Shown here: piece by piece, positions 44,785-53,005 of the stretch
Position numbering within the stretch: the stretch's first letter is position 1
Layout: each line of letters opens with the position of its first letter
Assembly: GCA_016189835.1 (NCBI GenBank)
Contig: JACPRU010000035.1
Span: forward strand, 1 to 55,922
Length of the DNA: 55,922 nt
DNA from: Deltaproteobacteria bacterium
GTDB taxonomy: Bacteria > Desulfobacterota > Binatia > JACPRU01
Reading direction: 5' to 3'
Notes under the pieces: generated by a model
The model's database searches: none
Seen by the model: only the letters and a program-made list of their open reading frames with translations
What the model was told of the DNA's origin: nothing
Program-made: the position numbers and the translations under genes

Positions 44785-45615
44785 ATGGAGCTGAGAAACG
44801 TCTGGATCATCGGTCAGAAGGAGCTGCGCGACGCGCGCCGCAGCCGCTGGCTGTTGCTCTTCGGGATCGCGTTCTCGCTGCTCTCGTTGTCGCTCGCCTG
44901 GCTCGGGCTCTCGTCCTTCTTCGGATCGGGGGTCGCCGGCTTCGGCCGCACCGCGGCCAGCCTCGTCAACCTGGTGTTGCTGCTGGTTCCGCTGATCGGC
45001 CTCACGCTCGGAGCGCTCGCGGTCGCCGGCGAACGGGAGCGCGGCACGCTGCTCTGTCTGCTCGCCCAGCCGGTCGCCGCCGGCGAGGTCCTCTACGGAA
45101 AGTTTCTCGGCCTCTCGCTCGCGCTCGGCGCGTCGCTCGCCGCCGGCTTCGGCGCGACCGGCGCCGTCATCGCCTGGCGGGCGGGCGGCGCCCAGGTCGG
45201 CGCCTACCTGGCGATGGTCGGCCTCGCCGCTCTGCTCGCCATGGCCGCGCTGGCCCTGGGGCTGCTGATCTCGTGCCTGACGCGCAGCGGCGCTGGCGCC
45301 GCGGGTGCGGCGCTGTTCGCGTGGCTCGCGCTGGCGTTTCTCGGCGATCTCGGCGTGATGGCGAGCGCGCTCGCGCTGAAGCTCGACATCCGGGCGCTGC
45401 TCGCCGTCTCGCTCCTGAATCCCCTCCAGGCCTTCAAGCTGGCGGCCGTGGTGGCCGTGCGCGGCGGCGGCGAGGTGCTCGGACCCGCCGGAGCCTTCGC
45501 CGCCGATCGCTTCGGCGCGGCGCTGCTGCCGATCGCCGTTTCGATCCTCGCCGCCTGGATCGTCGCTCCGCTCGGCGCCGCCGGCGTCGTGCTGCGCCGC
45601 CGCGGCGCGGTGTGA
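44785..45615 (+). CDS. nosY: ABC-2 type permease NosY
   Basis: A 276-aa membrane protein with six helices, the permease of the NosDFY transporter that supplies NosZ copper-site assembly. The amphipathic N-terminus WIIGQKELRDARRSRWLL, the LVPLIGLTLGALAVAGERERGTLLCLLAQPV segment and the last helix fit NosY. It starts 9 bp after the NosD-NosF stop. It is the last gene of the nos operon; the usual nosL copper chaperone is not found downstream. Confidence 0.92.
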   Translation: MELRNVWIIGQKELRDARRSRWLLLFGIAFSLLSLSLAWLGLSSFFGSGVAGFGRTAASLVNLVLLLVPLIGLTLGALAVAGERERGTLLCLLAQPVAAGEVLYGKFLGLSLALGASLAAGFGATGAVIAWRAGGAQVGAYLAMVGLAALLAMAALALGLLISCLTRSGAGAAGAALFAWLALAFLGDLGVMASALALKLDIRALLAVSLLNPLQAFKLAAVVAVRGGGEVLGPAGAFAADRFGAALLPIAVSILAAWIVAPLGAAGVVLRRRGAV

Positions 45616-45618
45616 CGC

Positions 45619-45645
45619 CCGGGCGCGGCCCGCGGCCGCGCCCGG
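45619..45645 (+). terminator. GC-rich hairpin ending the nos operon
   Basis: A perfect 12-bp stem CCGGGCGCGGCC / GGCCGCGCCCGG with a 3-base loop starts 3 bases after the nosY stop. No T-tract follows, so it may stabilise the mRNA end or act with Rho. The rest of the 251-bp gap to 45867 holds a short frame ending KEDGIIKPLITF (stop at 45841) that I cannot assign. Confidence 0.55.
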
Positions 45646-45866
45646 CGCTGCGCCGGCGGCGGCGCGTTGAAATTCTCCTCGCACTGACTCAAGCTCGGCG
45701 CATGACCGGCGATCGCCCCGGCTTCCTCCGCCGGCGAGCCGTACCGCGGGGTGCGGCGCATCCGGCGCCCGCGACCAAGGTCGGCGGTTGCGGCCGGTGA
45801 CCAAGGAAGACGGCATCATCAAGCCGCTGATCACGTTCTAGGACCCGCAGCAGGAGGACGTCGAAC

Positions 45867-46301
45867 ATGAGCCAGGCGAGATGTGAAGAAGTCATGCGCC
45901 GCTACCTGACCGAGGTGGTCGCCGCGGGCCGGTTGAAACTGCTCGAGGAGATCGCCGCCGGGGACATGATCGACCACACGGCGGTGGCAGCCGGCTGGGG
46001 CGAGGGCCGCAGCGGACTGGAGCGGCACGTGAGTTATTTCCGCAGCTGCATCCCGGATCCCCAGATCACCATCGAACGGCTGATCGCTTCCGATCGCGAG
46101 GTGGTCGGGGTGTGGCGGGTGCGCGGCGTGCACAGCGGCGAGCTGTTCGGCATCCCCGCCACCGGCAAGACCATCGAGTGGACCAACGCCAGCATCTTTC
46201 GCGTCGAGAACGGGAAGATCGTCGACTACACCGGCGTGTGGGGCGCGCTCGAGGCGGTGCAGGGGATGGGCGTCCCGATCGCGCTGCCGTCCACCCGCTG
46301 A
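45867..46301 (+). CDS. SnoaL-like ester cyclase family protein
   Basis: A 144-aa NTF2-fold protein: N-terminal helices MRRYLTEVVAAGRLKLLEEI, the HTAVAAGWGEGRSGLERHVSYFRSCIPD stretch, VVGVWRVRGVHSGELFGIPATGKTIEWTNASIFRVENGKIVDY. This is the common ester-cyclase/SnoaL layout; the substrate is unknown. GGAGG precedes the ATG by 9-10 bases. It converges on the SDR gene, with a hairpin between. Confidence 0.83.
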   Translation: MSQARCEEVMRRYLTEVVAAGRLKLLEEIAAGDMIDHTAVAAGWGEGRSGLERHVSYFRSCIPDPQITIERLIASDREVVGVWRVRGVHSGELFGIPATGKTIEWTNASIFRVENGKIVDYTGVWGALEAVQGMGVPIALPSTR

Positions 46302-46350
46302 CGGGCGCGCCGCCGAGCGGCGTAGGTCGGCCTTCCGGTCGGCGGCCGGC

Positions 46351-46370
46351 CGCGGGGGGAAAACCCCGCG
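46351..46370. terminator. Hairpin between convergent genes
   Basis: CGCGGGG-GGAAAA-CCCCGCG, a perfect 7-bp stem in the 84-bp gap between the convergent ester-cyclase-like and SDR genes; a plausible bidirectional terminator. Confidence 0.5.
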
Positions 46371-46385
46371 TCGCCGCTCGGGCGA

Positions 46386-47243
46386 CTATGCCGGCCGGGG
46401 AACCTCCTTGCGCGGGATCCCCATCAGATCGCGAAACGTATTCCACGACTCCTGCGCGTCGCTGAAGCGGCGGCCGGTGGTCAAGCCGCCATCGACCACC
46501 AGGGCGTGGCCGTTGACGAACGCCGAATCGTCGCTGGCGAGAAACAGCGCGGCGGAGGCGATGTCGGCGGGATGGCCGGGGCGCGGGATCGCCTGGAAGA
46601 GCCGTAGCGCCTCGCTGACCGCGCCGAGCGTTTCGTCGGCCCGCTCGGCCGGCAGGCCGAGCGCCTTGCCGAAGATCGGCGTGACGATCCCTCCCGGACA
46701 GATGCAGTTGACGCGCACGCCCCACTCACCGAGCTCCATGGCGGCGCTGCGCGACAGCTGAATGACCGCCGCCTTGGCGGCGCTGTAGACGTGCGGGCCG
46801 TAGCCGGCCTGCATCCCCGCCACGCTGCCGGTATTGATGATGCTCCCGGAGCGCTGCTTCTTCATGATCGGCGCGGCGTGCTTGATGCCGAGCAGCACGC
46901 CCGTGAGCAGAACGTCCATCGTCTGGCGGTAGCCGTCGAGCGGGATGTTCTCGAGGATCTCGTCGACGCCGCCGAGGCCGGCGTTGTTGAAGACACAGTC
47001 GAGGCGGTCCCAGCGATCGACCGCGAGCGCGATGGCCCGCGCGACGTCGTCCTCGCGCGCTACGTCGGTATGCGCGTAGGCCGCCGCGGCGCCGAGCTCG
47101 CCGGCGAGCGCCGCGCCGCGCTCGTCGGCGAGGTCCGCGATCACCACCCGGGCGCCCTCGGCGACGAAGCGGCGCACCGTGCCGGCGCCCATGCCGCTCG
47201 CGCCTCCGGTGATGACCGCGACTTTCCCATCGAGTCTGCCCAT
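46386..47243 (-). CDS. Short-chain dehydrogenase/reductase
   Basis: A 285-aa classical SDR. TGGASGMGAGT (residues ~12-22) binds NAD(P); the Asp in VVIADLADE favours NAD. NNAGLGG, catalytic Ser (NTGSVAG), YSAAK (Tyr and Lys) and the PGGIVTP loop are intact. It is the last gene after the molybdenum dehydrogenase and a kinase-like gene. An obvious role is oxidation of the alcohol made by that dehydrogenase, as in the ethylbenzene pathway (inference from context). Confidence 0.92.
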   Translation of the reverse strand: MGRLDGKVAVITGGASGMGAGTVRRFVAEGARVVIADLADERGAALAGELGAAAAYAHTDVAREDDVARAIALAVDRWDRLDCVFNNAGLGGVDEILENIPLDGYRQTMDVLLTGVLLGIKHAAPIMKKQRSGSIINTGSVAGMQAGYGPHVYSAAKAAVIQLSRSAAMELGEWGVRVNCICPGGIVTPIFGKALGLPAERADETLGAVSEALRLFQAIPRPGHPADIASAALFLASDDSAFVNGHALVVDGGLTTGRRFSDAQESWNTFRDLMGIPRKEVPRPA

Positions 47244-47333
47244 GGCGTGCCCTCCGCTCGGCGGATTTGCCGGCCCCGCTTATCGCCGCCGCCGGCGAGA
47301 CGGTCAAGGTCGCGGCGCGAGATCGCTCGGACC

Positions 47334-48491
47334 TCAGCGCCCGAAGCTCGCCAGCGCGTCGAGATCGTCGATGGCGTGGGTCATGCGCTTGATGAACTCG
47401 ATCGAGCTGGCCTTCGGCTGCATCTTCGGCGCTTCCGGCGGCTGGCCGAGCGTTCCCGTCCACCAGGCCAGCGCCGAGAACAGCTGCTGGCGGTAGATCA
47501 GCCAGGCGTCGTCGAACGCGATCGCCGGCCCGCCGGCGGCGCGCAGGCGCTCGAGGTAGAAGCGCAGCAGATCCTGCTCCCAGGCGCGCCGGTCGTCGAT
47601 CGACAGCGCGGTGGAGATGCAATAGGCGAGATCGCGGCCCCAGTTCCCCTTGCAGGCACACTGCCAATCGTTCAGGCCCATGGCGCCGTTGGCGGCGACG
47701 TACCAGTTCTTGAGGTGCACGTCGGAATGCACGAACGTGCGCGGCAGCTCGCGGTGCCGCTCGACGGACTTCAAGGTCGCCGGCCAGATCTCGGCGGCTC
47801 GCCGGTAGAGCCGCGGCGGAATCACGTCCTGCGCCTCGGCGAAGCCGCGCGGACAGGACTCGCCGAAGCCGGCCTCCTGGACGGTGGCGGCGAAGTACTT
47901 CTCCCAGCTGTTGAAGGGCGAGAGCGCGGTCGCCAACTCTGGGCTCTCGTAGTACCGGGCGTGCAGCGTCGCCAGCAGCCGCATCTGGCTCTGCGCGCGC
48001 TCCAACGTCAGCGTGAGCGTGTGCGGGCAGAACTCGGCCTCCCCGGTCAGGTCCCTCAGGACGATGATCGAGTTGAACGTGTGCGGATCGAAGTTGGCGA
48101 AGTACGGCTCGGGCGCCTCGATCGCGACACGGGGCCGCACGACGTTGTAGAACGTCACCTCGGCCTCGACCCCGCCGTTCATGCCCAGGATGTAGCGGCT
48201 CTCCAGCCGCAGCGTCCCTTTGCAGAATACGGAAGCCGGCAGCTTGGCGCGGGCGCCGGCCTCGTTCCAGGTGAGGAAGATGCGGCGGCGGCTCGAGGTG
48301 CCCTCGTCCGGGTCGCTCAATCGGCAGGATACGACCGCGGCGCCCGGATGACCGCTGCCGAGCACGCTGGTGAGCCAGGCGGGCGTAATCGACTCGTAGG
48401 ACATCGGCAGCTGCGCTCGCGACGCGAGCGGGCCGCTCGCCGCGACCTCGGCCTCGAACCGCTTCTTGATGTCCGCAAACGTGATGTCCAT
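47334..48491 (-). CDS. Kinase-like phosphotransferase (EcK/APH fold)
   Basis: A 385-aa protein of the protein-kinase-like superfamily with the catalytic loop TFVHSDVHLKNWYV (HxDxxxxN) and metal site LNDWQCACKGNWGRDLAY. The region PASVFCKGTL..ESRYILGMNGGVEAEVTFYN looks like the N-lobe. The sequence is nearer to the ecdysteroid-kinase/choline-kinase type than to classical APH. It is the fourth kinase-like gene in this window. It lies 69 bp after the dehydrogenase alpha subunit, so phosphorylation of the hydroxylated product or a derivative is conceivable. Confidence 0.8.
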   Translation of the reverse strand: MDITFADIKKRFEAEVAASGPLASRAQLPMSYESITPAWLTSVLGSGHPGAAVVSCRLSDPDEGTSSRRRIFLTWNEAGARAKLPASVFCKGTLRLESRYILGMNGGVEAEVTFYNVVRPRVAIEAPEPYFANFDPHTFNSIIVLRDLTGEAEFCPHTLTLTLERAQSQMRLLATLHARYYESPELATALSPFNSWEKYFAATVQEAGFGESCPRGFAEAQDVIPPRLYRRAAEIWPATLKSVERHRELPRTFVHSDVHLKNWYVAANGAMGLNDWQCACKGNWGRDLAYCISTALSIDDRRAWEQDLLRFYLERLRAAGGPAIAFDDAWLIYRQQLFSALAWWTGTLGQPPEAPKMQPKASSIEFIKRMTHAIDDLDALASFGR

Positions 48492-48559
48492 AGGGGTGCG
48501 TCGCCCTTAACGATCTCGGCAGGATCGCGGTCGAGGTGGCCGAGGGCGTCCTTCCAGCG

Positions 48560-51343
48560 TCAGGTCGCCCTCTGAATGTCGACCCGCACGCCCCGGTCGA
48601 CCGGGACAGGCTGCCACAACAACGGGCGATAGCGCAGGTGGCCGTAACCACCGGCGAGCGTCAACCATTTGACCATCCCGGTTTCCAGGTGCGGTAAGTC
48701 TTTCCACCCCGGGTGCAGATACGACTCGAATCCCGTATACAAGACCACCTGACCCGGTCGTACCGCCGGCGTCACGCGCGCCTGTATGACTATCGTCCCG
48801 TCGTCGTTGAAGAGGCGGATGTCCTGTCCGTTCTCGATGCCGCGGGCCGCGGCATCTCGGTCGTTGATGTGCGCAACCGGCTTGCCGCGGGTCGTCGCGA
48901 GCATCGTGCGGTCGGTGCTGTGCATGCCGTTGACGCTCGAACGCAAGTGACCGCTGGTGACGACGAAGGGGTGGTCACCACCCATGGCCGGGGCTTCCTT
49001 GTGCACCGGCAACTCCTCGCCTGCCTCCAGGAACCACTCATGGTCGATGTAGAATTGCGCGCGGCGAGTGAGCGTGGGAAACGGCTCCTTCTTCTCGGTC
49101 TGCCAACGAAACGGGGTAAAGGTTTCGTCCGGGCGCACGTCCGACGCTCCCGCCAGGGAGAGCGGCGCGGCGCCCAAGCCGGTGAAGCGCACCCACCCCT
49201 TCTCCCGCAGCGTCGCCAGCGTAGTGCCTGGCGGCAGGGTTCCCATCACGGCCGAGTCGCGAATCGCCTCGTCCCAAACGGCATCGTCGCTCGCCAAGGC
49301 GCCGTTCAGCGTCAGATCGTCGTAGAACGTATCCAGTCGGATCGATCGGCCGTCCGCCCCCTTCACTTCCAGCAGCCCGCGCGCCACGGCGCGCTCGGAG
49401 AGCTTGCGCGCGATCAACAGCATGGCCTGGTAGTCGGAGAGGGCTTCCCCCTGCGGTTCCACGGCACGATCCGACAGCGTGAGGTACATCGAGTCGTGCA
49501 CCGTGTAAGGGAAGTTCGTTTTTTCGTAATGCTGCGCCACGGGCAGCACGTAGTCGGAGTAGAGCGCGGTGGTCGAGAGCCGAAAGTCGAGGGTGACGAT
49601 CATATTGAGCGTCGGCCACAGATGCTCGAGGAGCATGCGCTGGCCGCCGCGCTGCATGCGCAACGGGTTGTTCCCGATGTTGAAGAGGACGCGGTGCGGC
49701 TCCTCGACAGTCGGATGCTCCAGACCTTTCCACCAGCCCTTCGCCAGCGCCTCGTTGACGTAGTCGTCGAAGCGGCGCTTCATCCCGGGATCGTTGTTCG
49801 AGGGCTTGTTATAGACGTCCCGGTATCCGCACTGGTTGTACCAAAAGAAAAAGGGCGGGGTCGCGCCCGATTCCATGCCGCTCTTGGAGCCGGCCCCTAT
49901 CATGAGCATTTCACGCGTGAGCGTCGGATCCGCAGCCAGGGCCGCCCGTATCCTCTCCTCCTCGGCGCGAAACGTTTCTTCGGTGACCTGCTGACCCACT
50001 CGCAACTTCTGCGGCAAGCTGTAGGCCCCATCGAACATACCTCCCGAGATGCCGCGAATACCGGCGCCTTTCTTGCCCCAATTGCCGGTGAGCGCGATCA
50101 CCAGGCACATGGCCCGCTCCATCAGATCGCCGTGATACGACTTGCACATCGTCCAGCCGGTGATGATGCGCGTGCGCTTGTTGGCGACCTTGCGGGCCAG
50201 CTGACGAATCGTCTCGGGATGGACGCCGCAGACGCCTGACGCGTCTTCCGGTGCGTACGCCTCGAGCCGGCGCCGCAACAGCACGAATGCCGGCACCACT
50301 TGGACCTCGGTGCCATCCTTCAGCGTGGCGCCGTACGCGCCGTCCAGCGCTGGCTCGAGCCCTCCAAGTTCGAGCGTTCGCGGCGCTTCGGCGATCCGCT
50401 GGCTGCGCGTGTCGAACAGATGGAATACCTCGTCCGATCCGCCGTCACGGACATCGGATTGGCGCAGGAAGCGGCCGGTGTCGGTGCGTACCAGCAGGCC
50501 GAGATCGGTCTGTTCGCGCACGAACGGCTCATCGACCAGTCCCTCGTCGATGAGCACGCGGCACATCGCCAGGGCTAGCGCGGCGTCGGAGCCGACCCGG
50601 ACGGGCACGAACTGATCGGCATGAACCGCCGAGGGGCTGTAGTCGGGCGCGATCGTGACGATCTCGGCGCCGTTGTAGCGCGCCTCGGTCAGGTAATGGA
50701 CCGTCGTGATGTTGCTTTGCGCCGGATTGTTGGCCCAGATCAGCACCAGCTCGGAGTGAAACCAGTCGTCGTGACTGGAACACATGCCAATCCGTCCGAA
50801 GGTGATGTACATCCCGGGCTCCATGTCACCAACCTCGGCAAGAAGGTCCGAAACCGTGGCCCCGAGCCGTAAGAAGACGTTGTTCGTGAGGGCCATCGCC
50901 TGACCGCCCCCTTCGGTCGTGCCCGGGCGCAAGATTGTGCGAGGCCCCGATTCCTCGATGGCGTCGAGCATCGCGTCAGCGATTTCAGTCGTCGCCTCGT
51001 CCCAGGTGACACGTGTCCAGCGGCCTTCGCCCCGCTCGCCGGCGCGGCGCATGGGATACGTGACACGATCCTTTCCATTGAGCATCCGGCTCCACGCAGC
51101 ACCCTTCTGGCAGCCGGTGGGATTCATGTCGGGGACTCCGGGCTCGACCGTCGTGAACGTTGCCGCAGGTTCCTCGCGGACGATGCGGCCGTCGCGAACG
51201 AAGACGCGATAGGGGCAGTTGGACGGATAGCAGTCGACGCAGTGCGAGCCCCACGCGACGGTGTCCCACTTCCACTTGTCTCGATACGTGTCTTCCCAGC
51301 TCCCGCGCATCCGATCCATCGCGGCGTCTTGTGCATGGCTCAT
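48560..51343 (-). CDS. Molybdopterin oxidoreductase alpha subunit, type II DMSO reductase family (EbdA/C25DH-like)
   Basis: A 927-aa Mo-bisMGD enzyme. The N-terminal cluster region reads GSHCVDCYPSNCPYRVFVRDG with a further Cys in NPTGCQKGA. The NarG-like block DWFHSELVLIWANNPAQ / VHYLTEARYNGAEIVTIAPDYS aligns well, and VGDMEPG holds the predicted Mo-ligand Asp. Relatives hydroxylate hydrocarbons with water (ethylbenzene, p-cymene, steroid C25 dehydrogenases) or reduce nitrate, selenate or chlorate. No Tat signal is present, unlike EbdA, so it is probably cytoplasmic. ATG 51343 overlaps the beta-subunit stop (ATGA). Confidence 0.88.
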   Translation of the reverse strand: MSHAQDAAMDRMRGSWEDTYRDKWKWDTVAWGSHCVDCYPSNCPYRVFVRDGRIVREEPAATFTTVEPGVPDMNPTGCQKGAAWSRMLNGKDRVTYPMRRAGERGEGRWTRVTWDEATTEIADAMLDAIEESGPRTILRPGTTEGGGQAMALTNNVFLRLGATVSDLLAEVGDMEPGMYITFGRIGMCSSHDDWFHSELVLIWANNPAQSNITTVHYLTEARYNGAEIVTIAPDYSPSAVHADQFVPVRVGSDAALALAMCRVLIDEGLVDEPFVREQTDLGLLVRTDTGRFLRQSDVRDGGSDEVFHLFDTRSQRIAEAPRTLELGGLEPALDGAYGATLKDGTEVQVVPAFVLLRRRLEAYAPEDASGVCGVHPETIRQLARKVANKRTRIITGWTMCKSYHGDLMERAMCLVIALTGNWGKKGAGIRGISGGMFDGAYSLPQKLRVGQQVTEETFRAEEERIRAALAADPTLTREMLMIGAGSKSGMESGATPPFFFWYNQCGYRDVYNKPSNNDPGMKRRFDDYVNEALAKGWWKGLEHPTVEEPHRVLFNIGNNPLRMQRGGQRMLLEHLWPTLNMIVTLDFRLSTTALYSDYVLPVAQHYEKTNFPYTVHDSMYLTLSDRAVEPQGEALSDYQAMLLIARKLSERAVARGLLEVKGADGRSIRLDTFYDDLTLNGALASDDAVWDEAIRDSAVMGTLPPGTTLATLREKGWVRFTGLGAAPLSLAGASDVRPDETFTPFRWQTEKKEPFPTLTRRAQFYIDHEWFLEAGEELPVHKEAPAMGGDHPFVVTSGHLRSSVNGMHSTDRTMLATTRGKPVAHINDRDAAARGIENGQDIRLFNDDGTIVIQARVTPAVRPGQVVLYTGFESYLHPGWKDLPHLETGMVKWLTLAGGYGHLRYRPLLWQPVPVDRGVRVDIQRAT

Positions 51344-52401
51344 CGACGGTGTCCTTTCGTTGTTTCGCTCGTCCAATCGATGGCGGCCGGATCACGGCGG
51401 AGGTGGCCAAGGGCATCCTGCCAGTGGTACAGGATGAGCGTGTCCAGCAGGTCCGACGAGGCGCCGCCCCGCCGTTTCTCGAGCTCCCCCTTCAGGGTCG
51501 CAAGCGCCGTATGGACAGCGGGGCCGAACAGCGACTCCAGGTAGGCTGGCGGAATGCGCTCGCCTCGCTCGTCCCTGCTGCCGTCGGCGCGCAGCGGCGC
51601 GGGCGCGAGCGGCGGCACGTAGTAGACGTTCGGCTGCACGCCGAACTCGGGATGAAGCGGGAGCGCCACCTGCCACCGGCGGACCAGCTTCGATACCGCC
51701 GACCCCTCGTCCTCCAGAAAGCCGATGAACGCCGCCCGCCCCGGGCATTGCCGCACGCACGCCGGGGCAACGCCGTTCTCGATGCGCGGGAAGCAACCGA
51801 TGCATTTCTGGGAAACCCGGCGCACCGGGTTGAAGTAGATCTTCTTGTACGGACACGCTTTGATGCAGGAGCGGTCGCCACGGCAGCGCTCTTCGTCGAT
51901 GAGCACGAGCCCGTCCTCGTCCCGCTTGAAGATCGCGTCGTGCGGACAGGCTTCCGCGCAGGCGGGTCGAGTGCAGTGAGCACAGAGGCGCGGCAGGTAG
52001 AAGAAATACGAGTTCGGGTATTCCCCTCCGCCCTCGTCTTCGTCCCAGTTCATCCCCCAGCCGGGCTGGCCGCTGCTCTTGCGCAGGTAGGTGCTCTGGC
52101 CGCGGCCGCCGGCGAGCACCTCTTCGTAGTTGAAGTCCCAGCCGCCGCCGATCTCCTCCTCGGTGGGCAGCCGGCCCGGCCGCAGACCGCCGTCGGCGTA
52201 GCCCCCGCCCATCGTCTCCCAATCGCGGGGTGTCCCCCGGCCCGGCTGCGTGTTGACCGTCATCCACCACATCGGCTCGGTACCCGGATCCTCCCCAGGC
52301 CAGAGGACCTTGCAGGCCACCGAGCAGGTCTGGCAGCCGATGCACTTGTTGAGGTCGAACACCCAGCCGAGTTGCCGCTTCGACGTGGTCATGGTGGGCA
52401 T
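51340..52401 (-). CDS. Iron-sulfur beta subunit, NarH/EbdB type
   Basis: A 353-aa electron-transfer subunit with four cluster motifs: CIGCQTCSVACK, CAHCTRPACAEACPH, CRGDRSCIKACPYKK and CIGCFPRIENGVAPACVRQCPG. MWWMTVNTQPGRGTPRDWE near the N-terminus is typical of the EbdB/DdhB/SerB/C25DH beta group. It precedes and overlaps the alpha gene by 4 bp. ATG 52401 has GGGGAGGA upstream at 8 bases. The haem b gamma subunit and the maturation chaperone normally found in such operons are absent from the window. Confidence 0.93.
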   Translation of the reverse strand: MPTMTTSKRQLGWVFDLNKCIGCQTCSVACKVLWPGEDPGTEPMWWMTVNTQPGRGTPRDWETMGGGYADGGLRPGRLPTEEEIGGGWDFNYEEVLAGGRGQSTYLRKSSGQPGWGMNWDEDEGGGEYPNSYFFYLPRLCAHCTRPACAEACPHDAIFKRDEDGLVLIDEERCRGDRSCIKACPYKKIYFNPVRRVSQKCIGCFPRIENGVAPACVRQCPGRAAFIGFLEDEGSAVSKLVRRWQVALPLHPEFGVQPNVYYVPPLAPAPLRADGSRDERGERIPPAYLESLFGPAVHTALATLKGELEKRRGGASSDLLDTLILYHWQDALGHLRRDPAAIDWTSETTKGHRR

Positions 52402-52458
52402 GGCTTCGTCCTCCCCGACGCGGATCACGCAGCGACGAGTCGCGCTCATGGGCGGAGA

Positions 52459-52474
52459 AGCAATCGCCGTGCCC
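52459..52474 (-). promoter_or_regulatory. sigma54 -24/-12 promoter of the molybdenum dehydrogenase operon
   Basis: The minus strand reads GGGCACG-GCGA-TTGCT: the GGCACG and TTGCT boxes are perfect and spaced GG-N10-GC. Transcription would start near 52448; the -12 GC is 59 bases from ATG 52401. Confidence 0.72.
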
Positions 52475-52481
52475 GCCGTGA

Positions 52482-52516
52482 GGCTTCGAGACGAAGCCCG
52501 CGGTCGGACGACCGCG
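52482..52516. promoter_or_regulatory. Two adjacent palindromes upstream of the dehydrogenase promoter
   Basis: GGCTTCG-AGA-CGAAGCC (52482-52498) is followed directly by CGCGGTCG-GA-CGACCGCG (52499-52516), both perfect. They sit just upstream of the -24 box and could be activator, repressor or IHF-spacing elements. The rest of 52517-52640 shows nothing clear. Confidence 0.45.
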
Positions 52517-52639
52517 CGGCCATGCCCGGACCCGCAACCAGCGCCGCGCCGTCCGAGAGAGCGCGGAACGGCGACCTGGTCTGGCTCGCAAGGTCACACC
52601 TCGCCGTCGGAATGCAGCCAAACGAACCAGCGGCGAAGT

Positions 52640-52990
52640 AGCTCTCGCCACGACATCCGCGACTGGTACCGCGACCCGGGTCGAGATCTGCTGGGGAAAG
52701 CGTGTCAACTTCGACCACGACTTCATCGGCCGCGAAGAGCCCGAAGAGATCGTCGCCCATCCGCGGCGCACGGGCGTGACGCTCGTCTGGAACAGCGACG
52801 ACGCGAAGCACGTCTGCGCCTCGCTCTTCGAGCAGGGTGAGATCTACGACCCGATGGAGCAGCCACGCGACTGGCGGTGGTAGATGCGCACCGACAAGGT
52901 GACGAAGACCGGGGGCTCGTCGGCGCGGTGACCTCGCGCGGCTAGCCTGAATTTCGCCAGATGCTGTCGCTGCGCGAACCCGCTCGACAG
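52640..52990 (+). pseudogene. Decayed GcvT-family O-demethylase/aminomethyltransferase (LigM/DmdA-like)
   Basis: Fragments in shifting frames match the end of a tetrahydrofolate-dependent GcvT-type methyltransferase. RHDIRDWYRDP occurs in one frame (~52643 on). Then WGKRVNFDHDFIGREEPEEI, HPRRTGVTLVWNSDDAKHV and CASLFEQGEIYDPMEQP occur in a second, ending at TAG 52881. DKVTK follows, and DRGLVGAVTSRG, a stop, and PEFRQMLSL come in further frames. LigM and DmdA proteins carry this order (WGKxVxFDHDFIGREAL.., NPRRTxVTLVWN.., GxLVGVST..MLSL). At least two frameshifts and two stops make it non-functional; the N-terminal two thirds are missing. Confidence 0.72.
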
Positions 52991-53005
52991 GCCGGCAGGG
53001 GCGCC

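Noticed and set aside
45688..45841. Short frames after nosY (one ending KEDGIIKPLITF) as a possible nosL or other gene remnant.
   Set aside because: No NosL lipobox or copper motif is seen, and the fragment is too short to assign.
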